DNA of 13,203 nt. It comes from CAYJCL01 sp964370475 (GTDB lineage: Bacteria; Bacillota_I; Bacilli_A; RF39; UBA660). The stretch is taken from NCBI GenBank assembly GCA_964370475.1, contig CAYJJI010000025.1, positions 1 to 13,203 on the forward strand. The letters are read 5' to 3'. Positions 6,092 to 13,123 of the stretch are shown here, one piece after another. The stretch's first letter is position 1. Each line of letters begins with the position of its first letter. The position numbers and the translations under genes were made by a program. The notes below the pieces were generated by a model, which saw only the letters and a program-made list of their open reading frames with translations, was not told the origin of the DNA and searched no databases.

Positions 6092-6922
6092 ATGAAGAAA
6101 ATTGCGGTTTTGTCTGATATTCATTGTAATAAAATGTTATTGGATAAAGTTTTATCCAGTATTGATGTTGATGATTATATTTTTTGTGGTGATTATGTAA
6201 CTGACGGTTTTCACAATAATGAAATATTAAATACTATAAAGTTATTATCAACAAAAGTTGTTGCTGGTAATAGAGAAATCAATTTATTGAGTTTGAATGA
6301 TTCTGAAACTCACCCAAGATTTACTTCGATGTTTTTAGCGAAAAATCAATTAACTGATGAAAATTTAAAATATATTGAGTCATTACCTATTTTTGATATT
6401 TTTTCTTTGTATGGAAAGAGAATATGTGTATCCCATGGTACACCTTATAATGTAGGAGAAATAATTGATCAAAATAGTTTTGATATATTTGATAAATTAG
6501 TTAGAGATTATAAATGTGATATATATTTATTTGGTCATAGACATTTTAGTTATGATGTTGTTTATAAAGATAAATGGTTTATTAATAGCGGGGCCATTAA
6601 TTTACCTTTTAAATCTTGTTTGAATTCTTCTTTTGGTATTTTATCTGTTGATGATTATGGAACCTTCACCTATAAGAAGTATTCATTAGATTTTAAGAAA
6701 GAAGATATTCTAAACTATTATATTGATTCTGAATATTTTGATCAATGTCCTGAATGGTGTAATTTACTGATTTATTCTAATTTATATGGTGGTGATTATT
6801 GTAGATTGTTTATTGAGTATTTAATTAGTCTTAATAGATTGAATGATGCTTTATTATGGATTGAATCTTATAATGAATTTATGAAGATTAATAATTTGAG
6901 AATACTAAGTAAAGTAAAATGA
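6092..6922 (+). CDS. Calcineurin-like metallophosphoesterase (YfcE/MJ0936-type)
   Basis: This 276-residue cytosolic protein is predicted to hydrolyse phosphodiesters or phosphomonoesters with two metal ions. The metal-binding motifs come in the expected order: 'SDIH' (D9, H11), 'GDY' (D34), 'GNRE' (N60), 'SHG' (H115), and 'GHRH' (H149, H151). The domain ends at the beta strand around 184-196. The usual GN-H-D/E motif is GNRE here, as expected for the YfcE/MJ0936 branch, where the His is not kept. Residues about 200-276 are a C-terminal extension rich in Tyr, Asn and Asp that I do not recognise. The gene lies inside the surface-polysaccharide locus, between rmlC and the exporter, with its own promoter. 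A role in trimming nucleotide-sugar or lipid-linked intermediates, or in signalling, is possible, but nothing in the sequence decides it. The superfamily is secure; the substrate is unknown. Confidence 0.85.
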   Translation: MKKIAVLSDIHCNKMLLDKVLSSIDVDDYIFCGDYVTDGFHNNEILNTIKLLSTKVVAGNREINLLSLNDSETHPRFTSMFLAKNQLTDENLKYIESLPIFDIFSLYGKRICVSHGTPYNVGEIIDQNSFDIFDKLVRDYKCDIYLFGHRHFSYDVVYKDKWFINSGAINLPFKSCLNSSFGILSVDDYGTFTYKKYSLDFKKEDILNYYIDSEYFDQCPEWCNLLIYSNLYGGDYCRLFIEYLISLNRLNDALLWIESYNEFMKINNLRILSKVK

Positions 6923-6945
6923 TAGAGTTAGATTTTAGTTTTTAT
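6911..6945 (+). terminator. Possible weak terminator after the metallophosphoesterase gene
   Basis: AAAGTAAAAT (6911-6920) can pair with ATTTTAGTTT (6932-6941) with one G-G mismatch and an 11-nt loop, followed by further T. All paired bases are A-T, so the hairpin would be unstable. Read-through into the exporter operon is likely. Confidence 0.25.
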
Positions 6946-6948
6946 TTA

Positions 6949-6957
6949 TGATATAAT
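6949..6957 (+). promoter_or_regulatory. Extended -10 promoter for the exporter/glycosyltransferase operon
   Basis: TGATATAAT (TG at 6949-6950, TATAAT at 6952-6957) is a perfect extended -10 without a clear -35. It ends 24 nt before ATG 6982, and the leader carries a strong AAAGGAGAA site at 6968-6976. No other promoter is evident downstream, so this one probably drives everything from 6982 to the window end. Confidence 0.72.
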
Positions 6958-6981
6958 TAATATGTTTAAAGGAGAATTTGT

Positions 6982-7719
6982 ATGTCGAAAAAAAATAATG
7001 CAATTGAAGTTAGCAATATGTCAAAGTCTTTTAGATTATATAGTGATAAACCTCAAACTTTAAAAGAGAGAATAGTTGGTGGATTTAAAAATAAAACTCA
7101 TGTTAGGAATATTTTAACTGATGTCGATTTAAACATAAAACAAGGAGAAACCGTTGCTTTAATTGGAGTAAACGGTAGTGGAAAATCGACTTTACTTAAG
7201 TTAATGACAAAAATTATTTATCCTAACAAAGGAACTGTTAAAACTTATGGTAAGCTAACTAGTTTATTAGAACTAGGTGCTGGTTTTCATCCCGATTTTA
7301 CTGGAAGAGAAAATATTTATTTTAATGCTTCTATTTTTGGATTAACTAGAAAAGAAATTGAAAATAGAATTGATGATATTATTAAATTTAGCGAACTTGC
7401 TGATTATATTGATTCTCCTATAAGAACTTATTCTTCTGGAATGTATATGAGACTTGCGTTTAGTGTTGCAATCAATGTAGATGCTGAAATTTTATTGATA
7501 GATGAAATTCTTGCTGTAGGTGATCAACATTTTCAAGATAAATGCTTTGCCAAATTAGAGGAACTTAGTAAAAGTGATAAAACGATAGTTATTGTTTCTC
7601 ATAGTTTGGATTCTATTAGAAAGTTATGTAATAGAGCAATTTGGATCCATGAAGGTTTAGTTAAACTTGATGGAGAATGCAATATTGTTTTAGATAAATA
7701 TCTTGAGGAGTGTGCATGA
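6982..7719 (+). CDS. Polysaccharide/teichoic acid ABC exporter, ATP-binding subunit (TagH/Wzt/RgpD-like)
   Basis: This ATPase powers flipping of lipid-linked polysaccharide across the cytoplasmic membrane together with the permease encoded next. Motifs in its 245 residues are Walker A GVNGSGKST (62-70), the exporter-family segment 'LELGAGFHPDFTGRENIY' (96-113), the ABC signature SSGM (151-154), Walker B ILLIDE with catalytic E175, the D-loop around 178-181, and the H-loop His207. The 'ELGAGFHPDFTGRENI' pattern is typical of Wzt, TagH and RgpD. The protein stops soon after the nucleotide-binding domain, so it lacks both the carbohydrate-binding C-terminal domain of Wzt proteins that recognise a capped chain end and the long extension of Bacillus TagH. 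Its stop codon overlaps the permease start, as expected for equimolar subunits. Substrate chemistry is inferred from context. Confidence 0.92.
   Translation: MSKKNNAIEVSNMSKSFRLYSDKPQTLKERIVGGFKNKTHVRNILTDVDLNIKQGETVALIGVNGSGKSTLLKLMTKIIYPNKGTVKTYGKLTSLLELGAGFHPDFTGRENIYFNASIFGLTRKEIENRIDDIIKFSELADYIDSPIRTYSSGMYMRLAFSVAINVDAEILLIDEILAVGDQHFQDKCFAKLEELSKSDKTIVIVSHSLDSIRKLCNRAIWIHEGLVKLDGECNIVLDKYLEECA
7706..7710 (+). promoter_or_regulatory. Shine-Dalgarno site that sets the permease start
   Basis: AGGAG at 7706-7710 lies 5 nt before ATG 7716 and 8 nt before ATG 7719. The in-frame GTG at 7710 overlaps this site and is unlikely to be used. ATG 7716 gives the common ATGA stop/start overlap with the ATPase gene and is preferred; 7719 cannot be excluded. 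Confidence 0.7.
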
Positions 7720-8492
7720 TGAATATATTTAAAGAATTATATCAATATAGGGAATTATTTAAAACTAATGTTAAAAAAGAAATCAGAGGTAAATATAAAG
7801 GTTCTTTTTTAGGTATTTTGTGGTCTTTTATAAATCCTTTATTAATGGTATTGGTTTATGCAATTGTATTTCCTTATATCATGAAAATTGAAACAGAGAA
7901 TTATTTAATTTTTTTAATATGTGGTGTTATACCTTGGAGTTATTTTGTTAATAGTCTCAATCAAGGAACTACAACGATTTCTAATAATGCAAATTTAATT
8001 AAGAAAGTTTATTTTCCTAGAGAAATATTACCTATCTCTGTAGTAAGTAGTACAACTGTTAATTTTTTAATATCTTGTATTATTATTTTATTGTTTGTTT
8101 TATTTGGTGGTGTAGGATTATCTTGGCATTTAGTATTTTTACCTTTAATATTATTAGTACAATATATTTTAACATTAGGATTTGTGTTTATGCTTAGTGC
8201 ATTTAATGTTTACGTTAAAGATGTGGAGTATATAGTTAATTTTTTAACTATGTTAATGTTTTATGCTACTCCTGTTTTATATACTACTGAATTGTTTAGT
8301 GGAGCTATATTATGGTTGTTTAGATTAAATCCTATGGCTCATATTATTAATGCTTATAGAGATGTGTTTTATTTGCATAATGTTCCTAATATTGGAAATC
8401 TAATGATATTACTAGGAATTTCTTTGATAGTATTATTAGTTGGTTATAATGTATTTAAAAAATTAGAGAAAAGATTTGCTGAAGAAGTATAG
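7716..8492 (+). CDS. Polysaccharide/teichoic acid ABC exporter, permease subunit (TagG/Wzm/RgpC-like)
   Basis: This membrane subunit partners with the ATPase encoded just upstream and forms the export channel for undecaprenyl-linked polymer. The 258-residue protein belongs to the ABC-2 permease family. It has an N-terminal amphipathic stretch and the family-typical 'YKGSFLGILWSFINPLL' (27-43), followed by six hydrophobic segments near 37-56, 64-83, 110-131, 138-160, 172-190 and 228-246. The motifs 'PREILP' (101-106, coupling-helix region), 'ATPVLYT' (184-190) and 'LNPMAHIINAYRD' (204-216) are hallmarks of TagG/Wzm/RgpC. Length is normal. Gene order is ATPase then permease, the reverse of rgpC-rgpD and tagG-tagH. 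The next gene starts 14 nt downstream. The family is certain; the exported polymer is inferred. Confidence 0.93.
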   Translation: MMNIFKELYQYRELFKTNVKKEIRGKYKGSFLGILWSFINPLLMVLVYAIVFPYIMKIETENYLIFLICGVIPWSYFVNSLNQGTTTISNNANLIKKVYFPREILPISVVSSTTVNFLISCIIILLFVLFGGVGLSWHLVFLPLILLVQYILTLGFVFMLSAFNVYVKDVEYIVNFLTMLMFYATPVLYTTELFSGAILWLFRLNPMAHIINAYRDVFYLHNVPNIGNLMILLGISLIVLLVGYNVFKKLEKRFAEEV

Positions 8493-8506
8493 AAAGAAGT
8501 GTAGTA

Positions 8507-11500
8507 ATGAAAAGTTGCGTATTAAATAAAGTTAATATAGTTGGAGTTAGAAATTCTAAAATTATTTTTTCTTTAAAAAATTATGACAATAAAATTAGTG
8601 TAATACTTGTATGTGATGGTAAAACTAAAGAATGTTCTGTTTATACTAGAGAAAAAGATTTATTTATTTTCGATGAAATATTGGATAATGCTAAGAAGAT
8701 TGAGATTGTTTTAAAAAATGGTAAAAATAAAACTACTATTTTTGAAACAAAAAATAAATTATATAAGAGATTTTTTTCTAAAATTAGTTTTCTCTCTTTT
8801 TCCTTTATAAATAGAATGTTGAAAATTGTTAAAAATTTTTTTGTAAGAATATTAAATCCTTTCAGATATGTGATTAAAGTTATTAAATTTTTATGGAAAG
8901 AACATAGATTTTTAGTTCCACCATCACTGTGGAAGAAGTATTTCAATATTTTATTAAAAAAAGTAAGGAAATCTATTAGTTTTACAAGTTACAATCCTTT
9001 TAATGTAAATTCTTATAACAAATGGATAAAGAATTGTGAATCCTTTTCTGAATTAAAAAGAATTGAATATAATCCTTTAATATCTATTCTAATTCCTGTT
9101 TACAATATTGAAAGAGATTATTTGTCAAAATGTTTGGATTCTATTTTGAATCAAACTTATTCTAATTTTGAAGTTTGTTTAGCTGATGATAATTCAAGTA
9201 AGGATGAAACTATTGAAACTTTAAAAGAATATGAAAAAAGAGATTCTAGAATCAAAGTGGTTTATAGAAAAGAGAACGGGCATATTTCTAGAGCTACAAA
9301 TAGTGCTTTAGAAATAGCTAAAGGTGAGTATATTGCATTAATGGATAATGATGATGAATTATCTCCTCATGCTTTGTATGAAATGGTTTTAGTGTTAAAT
9401 AGTAACAAAGATATTGATATGGTGTATTCTGATGAAGATAAACTTGATATGGAAGGTAATAGATGTGAACCTCATTTTAAATCTGATTATGCTCCTGATT
9501 CACTTTTAGGAGGAAATTACATATGTCATTTCGAAATATTGAGAAAATCTATTGTTGAAGAAATAGGTGGATTCGATCCGGAAATGGTTGGTGCGCAAGA
9601 TTTTGATTTGTTTTTAAAGTTTGTGGAAAAATCTACTCCAGATAGGATATATCATATTCCTAAAATTCTTTATCATTGGAGAAAAATTCCTGGGTCAACA
9701 GCAGATACTATAGAGAATAAAGAATATGCAATTGAAGCTGGTAGAAGAGCAGTTGAAAATGCGTTACTGAGAAGAGGTCTTAAGGGCAAGGTTGAATTAC
9801 CTATAAAGTCTACACATTATTTGGTTGATTATCTATATGATAAAGAACCAAAGGTATCTATTATCATACCAACTAAAGATAAAGTAGAGATGTTAAAATC
9901 ATGTGTGGATTCTATTTTAAAGAAAACTAAATATAAAAATTATGAAGTTATAATAGTTGATAATAATAGTGTTGAAAAAGATACATTTAAATACTTTGAT
10001 ACTTTGAAAAAAAATCGAAATATCAAAGTAATCAAATATGAGAATGATTTTAATTATTCAGCTATTAATAATTATGCTGTTAGTTTTGCTACTGGAGAAT
10101 ATTATTTGTTTTTAAATAATGATACTAAGGTTATTACACCTACTTGGATTAATTCTATGGTTGGTTATGCTATACAAGATCATATTGGGGCTGTAGGTAC
10201 AAAATTATTATATCCTAATGATACTATACAGCATGGTGGTGTAATCTTAGATATTACTGAGGTAGCTAAACATACATTTTTGAAATATGACAGAGAGTCA
10301 TATGGTTGGTATGGTAGATTATTAACTCAATATAATTATAGTGCTGTTACAGCTGCATGTTTGATGGTGTCAAAAGATAAATTTAAATCAGTAAACGGAT
10401 TTAACGAAAATTTAAAAGTTGCATATAATGACGTTGATTTTTGTTTGAACCTTCTGGATAAAAAGTTGTATAATGTTTTTTTGCCTAGTGTTGAATTGTA
10501 TCATTATGAATCTATTTCCAGAGGCTTAGATAGTACTTCAGAAAAATATAATCTATATATTAAAGAAAGAAATATTATGATTAAAAATCATAATGAAAAA
10601 TTAAACAAAGATAGGTTTTATAATCCTAATTTGTCTTTTGAAGATGATTTCATGTTAAAAAAAGAAAAAACTAAATTTAATTTCAAGTTTTTTTTGATAT
10701 TTTTCTTGGTGCTATGTTTTGTTGCGTCTATATTTTTCATAGATAATACAGAAAATATTGATATTATAAGTAGTAATACTAGTGGTGATATCGTGTCTGA
10801 ACCTATTATAACTGAATCTATTGTCCAGGAAATTCTACCAAGCAATGAAGATTTTAATACTATTTCTATTCAATTTGCTACTTATAATAGAGTAAATAAT
10901 AGTGACTTTGAGTTTGTTTTATATAAGAATGATGATGATATTGTAAGATTGGATTTTAATTCTCGGGATTTACTTGATAATAATTATTATAGTTTTTCGT
11001 TTCCGGCTGTTGAATGTTCTGATAAAGATGATTGTTTTTTTGTAATTAAACCCATTTCTGTTCATGAAAACAATTTTATTTCTGTGTATTTTTCAGAAGA
11101 AACGGGAAATATTAACCATAATCTTTCTTTTATGTCAGAAAATCACAATAATTATTTTTGTGCTTTGTTCTTTTTGACTTTAATTTTGTTATTAATTTTT
11201 TTTAATAAAATTCAATTGATGTTAAAAAAATTCATGTTAGTTTTGAAGAAAAGTAAATTTGGATTTATATTAAATTTTTTTCCTAATAATTTTTATGTTT
11301 TTTTACTTTTTATATTTGTTTTTGTAAACGTAGGTTCTGATATTATGAGTAACGATCTTTTACTTAGATATGATTCTGCTTCAATTATTCCTCATGAAAA
11401 TGGAATAACAGAAAAACTGACTCAGACTGTTGATTTTGAAGAAAATTTTTTTGATACAATAAGTATTCAGTTTGCTACATATGCAAGGAAAAATTTTTCA

Positions 11501-13114
11501 TCTTATGTATTTGATTTTTTTGTTGATAACAAATTAACACATTCTGAAGAGATAGATTCGTCTATTTTAGAAGATGGAAAATATTTTGATATTTTATTAG
11601 ATGAACAAATAAGTTGTGAGAACAAAGAATGCAGTTTTGAAATATATCCAATTAAATATGATTCATCTAATGTCATTACGGTCTATAAAAATGCTGATAC
11701 AAATGATATTATGTATTCTTTATCTTTAAGTGAGTCTTCAAATAATTTATTTGTTTTTATTGTTGCTGGATTTATGATTATAATCTATTTTATAGTTAGT
11801 TTTTTGATAAATACTGGTAGAATAAAAAAAATTACATCTTTTTTATTATTGACTTTGGTTTATATTATTCCAGTACTATTTATAATTCCTATATTGTCTA
11901 TTCCTGATGAAGAATATCATTTTAATACTGCTTATAAACTCTCTATGTTTGATTTATCAAACGATTTTTCTATAATGGTACCTGAAAACAGGGAATGTAT
12001 GTATTATATCGATTATAGTTTTAAAAGTAATTTAAGTGATTACGATTCATTTAAAGATTGTTTTGAATCAAAAGAAAAAGTTCCTCAAGATTTATCGATT
12101 TTTAAAAATAATCTTGTGCAAAGAATTTCATATATTCCATCATCTGTTGGTATTAAATTTGCTGATATATTTACTAATGCACCTTATTTTTTATTTTATT
12201 CGGGTAGATTATTTTCTTTATTATTTTCTTTTGTTATTCTTTTGTTATCTTTTAAATTTGTTTCTTCAAATATACATAAATTGATTTTGTTAGTTGTTTC
12301 TATGCCGATGTTTGTTCATCAATTAATATCATATTCTTATGATTCTTTATTGTTGTCTTTATCTATTTTGTTGTCATGTATGATATTAAATTTTGTAACT
12401 AATAAAAAGAGAATAACTTCTACCATGCTTGTTCTTTATGCTTTAATTACTTATTTAATTTTTATTATAAAGGCTCCGTATGCTTTACTTTCTTTGTTTA
12501 TCATTTTCTTAAATGGAGAATCTTTTGGTGGAATTAAGAAAAAGATAATAACTATTTTCTTAATGTTAATAGGTTTTGTTTTTGTTTATTATTTAGTAGA
12601 TTTGTTTAATCCTGAAGTAGTTTCATCGTCTAATAATTTGCACTTAGAAAATCTTACTAGTAATCCCTTAAATGTTTTTAATGTTGCTTTTCATACTGTT
12701 AAACATTATTGGTTCTTTTATTTAAATGGTATTGTTGGTATATTCGGATGGTTAAAAATATATATGAATCCGTTGTATATATATATATACTTATTTTTCT
12801 TATTTTTTGTTGCTTTGTCAATTAATATTAAGATCAATTTTAAATATAAGATTGCTTTACTTTGTTTATCTATGTTAATAGTAGGTGGTATATTCTTGTC
12901 TATGTATATTGGATGGAATCCAGTAGTTGCACCAAATGATTTTTTAGTTATCCATGGTGTTCAAGGAAGATATTTTGTTCCATTAGTGTTTATTCTATTA
13001 TCATTGTTTTTTGGTACTAATAAAAAAATCAAAATAAAAGATGTAACTGTTATGCACTTTGTAAATATATTTTATATTATTATGATATTCACTTTGCTTA
13101 TTGCATTTTATTAG
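8507..13114 (+). CDS. Giant membrane glycosyltransferase fusion: two GT2 domains, duplicated TM/ectodomain unit, DUF2142 domain
   Basis: This 1535-residue protein combines cytosolic and membrane sugar-transfer modules. Residues 1-82 form an unrecognised, probably beta-rich domain. Residues about 190-430 are a family 2 glycosyltransferase ('ISILIPVYN', metal-binding DNDD at 280-283, ED/W-like 'AQDFDL' near 363-368). Residues about 449-700 are a second one ('SIIIPTKDK', 'NND' at 537-539, 'NDVDF' at 641-645). After a TM helix near 725-745 comes ectodomain 1 (781-875), TM helices near 883-900 and 926-943, ectodomain 2 (977-1075) and a TM near 1081-1101. The C-terminus (about 1105-1500) matches DUF2142, with acidic 'PDEEYHF' (1133-1139), 'SYDSLLLSLS' (1277-1286) and 'GVQGRYFVPL' (1484-1493). 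The two cytosolic domains probably add sugars before export, and the GT-C-like part acts outside. The reading frame is intact. No good Shine-Dalgarno precedes ATG 8507; only AGAAAGAAG is nearby. Sugars and acceptors cannot be told from sequence. Confidence 0.88.
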   Translation: MKSCVLNKVNIVGVRNSKIIFSLKNYDNKISVILVCDGKTKECSVYTREKDLFIFDEILDNAKKIEIVLKNGKNKTTIFETKNKLYKRFFSKISFLSFSFINRMLKIVKNFFVRILNPFRYVIKVIKFLWKEHRFLVPPSLWKKYFNILLKKVRKSISFTSYNPFNVNSYNKWIKNCESFSELKRIEYNPLISILIPVYNIERDYLSKCLDSILNQTYSNFEVCLADDNSSKDETIETLKEYEKRDSRIKVVYRKENGHISRATNSALEIAKGEYIALMDNDDELSPHALYEMVLVLNSNKDIDMVYSDEDKLDMEGNRCEPHFKSDYAPDSLLGGNYICHFEILRKSIVEEIGGFDPEMVGAQDFDLFLKFVEKSTPDRIYHIPKILYHWRKIPGSTADTIENKEYAIEAGRRAVENALLRRGLKGKVELPIKSTHYLVDYLYDKEPKVSIIIPTKDKVEMLKSCVDSILKKTKYKNYEVIIVDNNSVEKDTFKYFDTLKKNRNIKVIKYENDFNYSAINNYAVSFATGEYYLFLNNDTKVITPTWINSMVGYAIQDHIGAVGTKLLYPNDTIQHGGVILDITEVAKHTFLKYDRESYGWYGRLLTQYNYSAVTAACLMVSKDKFKSVNGFNENLKVAYNDVDFCLNLLDKKLYNVFLPSVELYHYESISRGLDSTSEKYNLYIKERNIMIKNHNEKLNKDRFYNPNLSFEDDFMLKKEKTKFNFKFFLIFFLVLCFVASIFFIDNTENIDIISSNTSGDIVSEPIITESIVQEILPSNEDFNTISIQFATYNRVNNSDFEFVLYKNDDDIVRLDFNSRDLLDNNYYSFSFPAVECSDKDDCFFVIKPISVHENNFISVYFSEETGNINHNLSFMSENHNNYFCALFFLTLILLLIFFNKIQLMLKKFMLVLKKSKFGFILNFFPNNFYVFLLFIFVFVNVGSDIMSNDLLLRYDSASIIPHENGITEKLTQTVDFEENFFDTISIQFATYARKNFSSYVFDFFVDNKLTHSEEIDSSILEDGKYFDILLDEQISCENKECSFEIYPIKYDSSNVITVYKNADTNDIMYSLSLSESSNNLFVFIVAGFMIIIYFIVSFLINTGRIKKITSFLLLTLVYIIPVLFIIPILSIPDEEYHFNTAYKLSMFDLSNDFSIMVPENRECMYYIDYSFKSNLSDYDSFKDCFESKEKVPQDLSIFKNNLVQRISYIPSSVGIKFADIFTNAPYFLFYSGRLFSLLFSFVILLLSFKFVSSNIHKLILLVVSMPMFVHQLISYSYDSLLLSLSILLSCMILNFVTNKKRITSTMLVLYALITYLIFIIKAPYALLSLFIIFLNGESFGGIKKKIITIFLMLIGFVFVYYLVDLFNPEVVSSSNNLHLENLTSNPLNVFNVAFHTVKHYWFFYLNGIVGIFGWLKIYMNPLYIYIYLFFLFFVALSINIKINFKYKIALLCLSMLIVGGIFLSMYIGWNPVVAPNDFLVIHGVQGRYFVPLVFILLSLFFGTNKKIKIKDVTVMHFVNIFYIIMIFTLLIAFY
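9074..9796 (+). other. First GT2 (GT-A fold) domain of the fusion
   Basis: Residues 190-430 run from the 'LISILIPVYN' nucleotide-binding strand through DD at 227-228 and the DxD-type DNDD (280-283) to 'YHWRKIPGS' (389-397), a pattern typical of polysaccharide family 2 glycosyltransferases. All expected acidic motifs are present, so it is probably active. Confidence 0.88.
9851..10606 (+). other. Second GT2 (GT-A fold) domain of the fusion
   Basis: Residues 449-700 contain 'PKVSIIIPTKDK', 'IIVDNNS' (482-488), the metal motif NND (537-539), 'IGAVGTKLLYP' (560-570), 'QHGGVI' (575-580) and 'ELYHYES' (663-669). These are hallmarks of the rhamnosyl/galactofuranosyl-type GT2 group often found as the second half of tandem polysaccharide synthases. 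Specificity is not deducible. Confidence 0.87.
10847..11731 (+). repeat. Duplicated extracellular domain within the glycosyltransferase fusion
   Basis: Residues 781-875 and 977-1075 are diverged copies of one beta-rich domain. Each opens with '(N/D)TISIQFATYxR', continues with a strand ending before a Leu-rich (L/I)L(D/E)(D/N)xxY turn, carries a close Cys pair (C837/C843 and C1037/C1042), and ends 'xIxPIxxxxxNxIxVY'. Each copy is flanked by hydrophobic helices, so the duplicated unit is probably TM-ectodomain-TM. The copies differ clearly in DNA, so the duplication is old. Confidence 0.8.
11819..13006 (+). other. DUF2142-like (probable GT-C) membrane domain
   Basis: Residues about 1105-1500 have roughly nine or ten hydrophobic helices and the signature pieces of DUF2142: an acidic PDE motif just after the first helix, a central 'SYD' motif, and 'VQGRYFVPL' near the end. 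The PDE motif lies on the predicted outer face, the same place as the acidic catalytic residue of GT-C enzymes. Enzymatic activity of DUF2142 is inferred. Confidence 0.75.
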
Positions 13115-13118
13115 GAGG
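13113..13118 (+). promoter_or_regulatory. Strong Shine-Dalgarno site for the GT4 gene
   Basis: A perfect AGGAGG at 13113-13118 lies 5 nt before ATG 13124 and overlaps the stop codon of the glycosyltransferase fusion. This indicates co-transcription and probable translational coupling. It contrasts with the weak site before the fusion gene. Confidence 0.85.
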
Positions 13119-13123
13119 TTTAT

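Noticed and set aside
7710..7715. GTG start for the exporter permease
   Set aside because: It overlaps the AGGAG ribosome binding site. ATG 7716 is correctly spaced and gives the common ATGA overlap.
12036..12284. Second-frame + strand open frame of 82 codons inside the fusion gene
   Set aside because: It overlaps the DUF2142 domain in another frame, and its hydrophobic composition is what T-rich DNA gives in any frame. No Shine-Dalgarno site was seen.
12776..12789. (TA)7 repeat inside the fusion gene as a possible phase-variation switch
   Set aside because: Seven units is short in DNA this AT-rich, it encodes an ordinary Tyr-Ile membrane stretch, and it lies far from the start, where switching is less useful. 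Comparison of isolates could reopen this.
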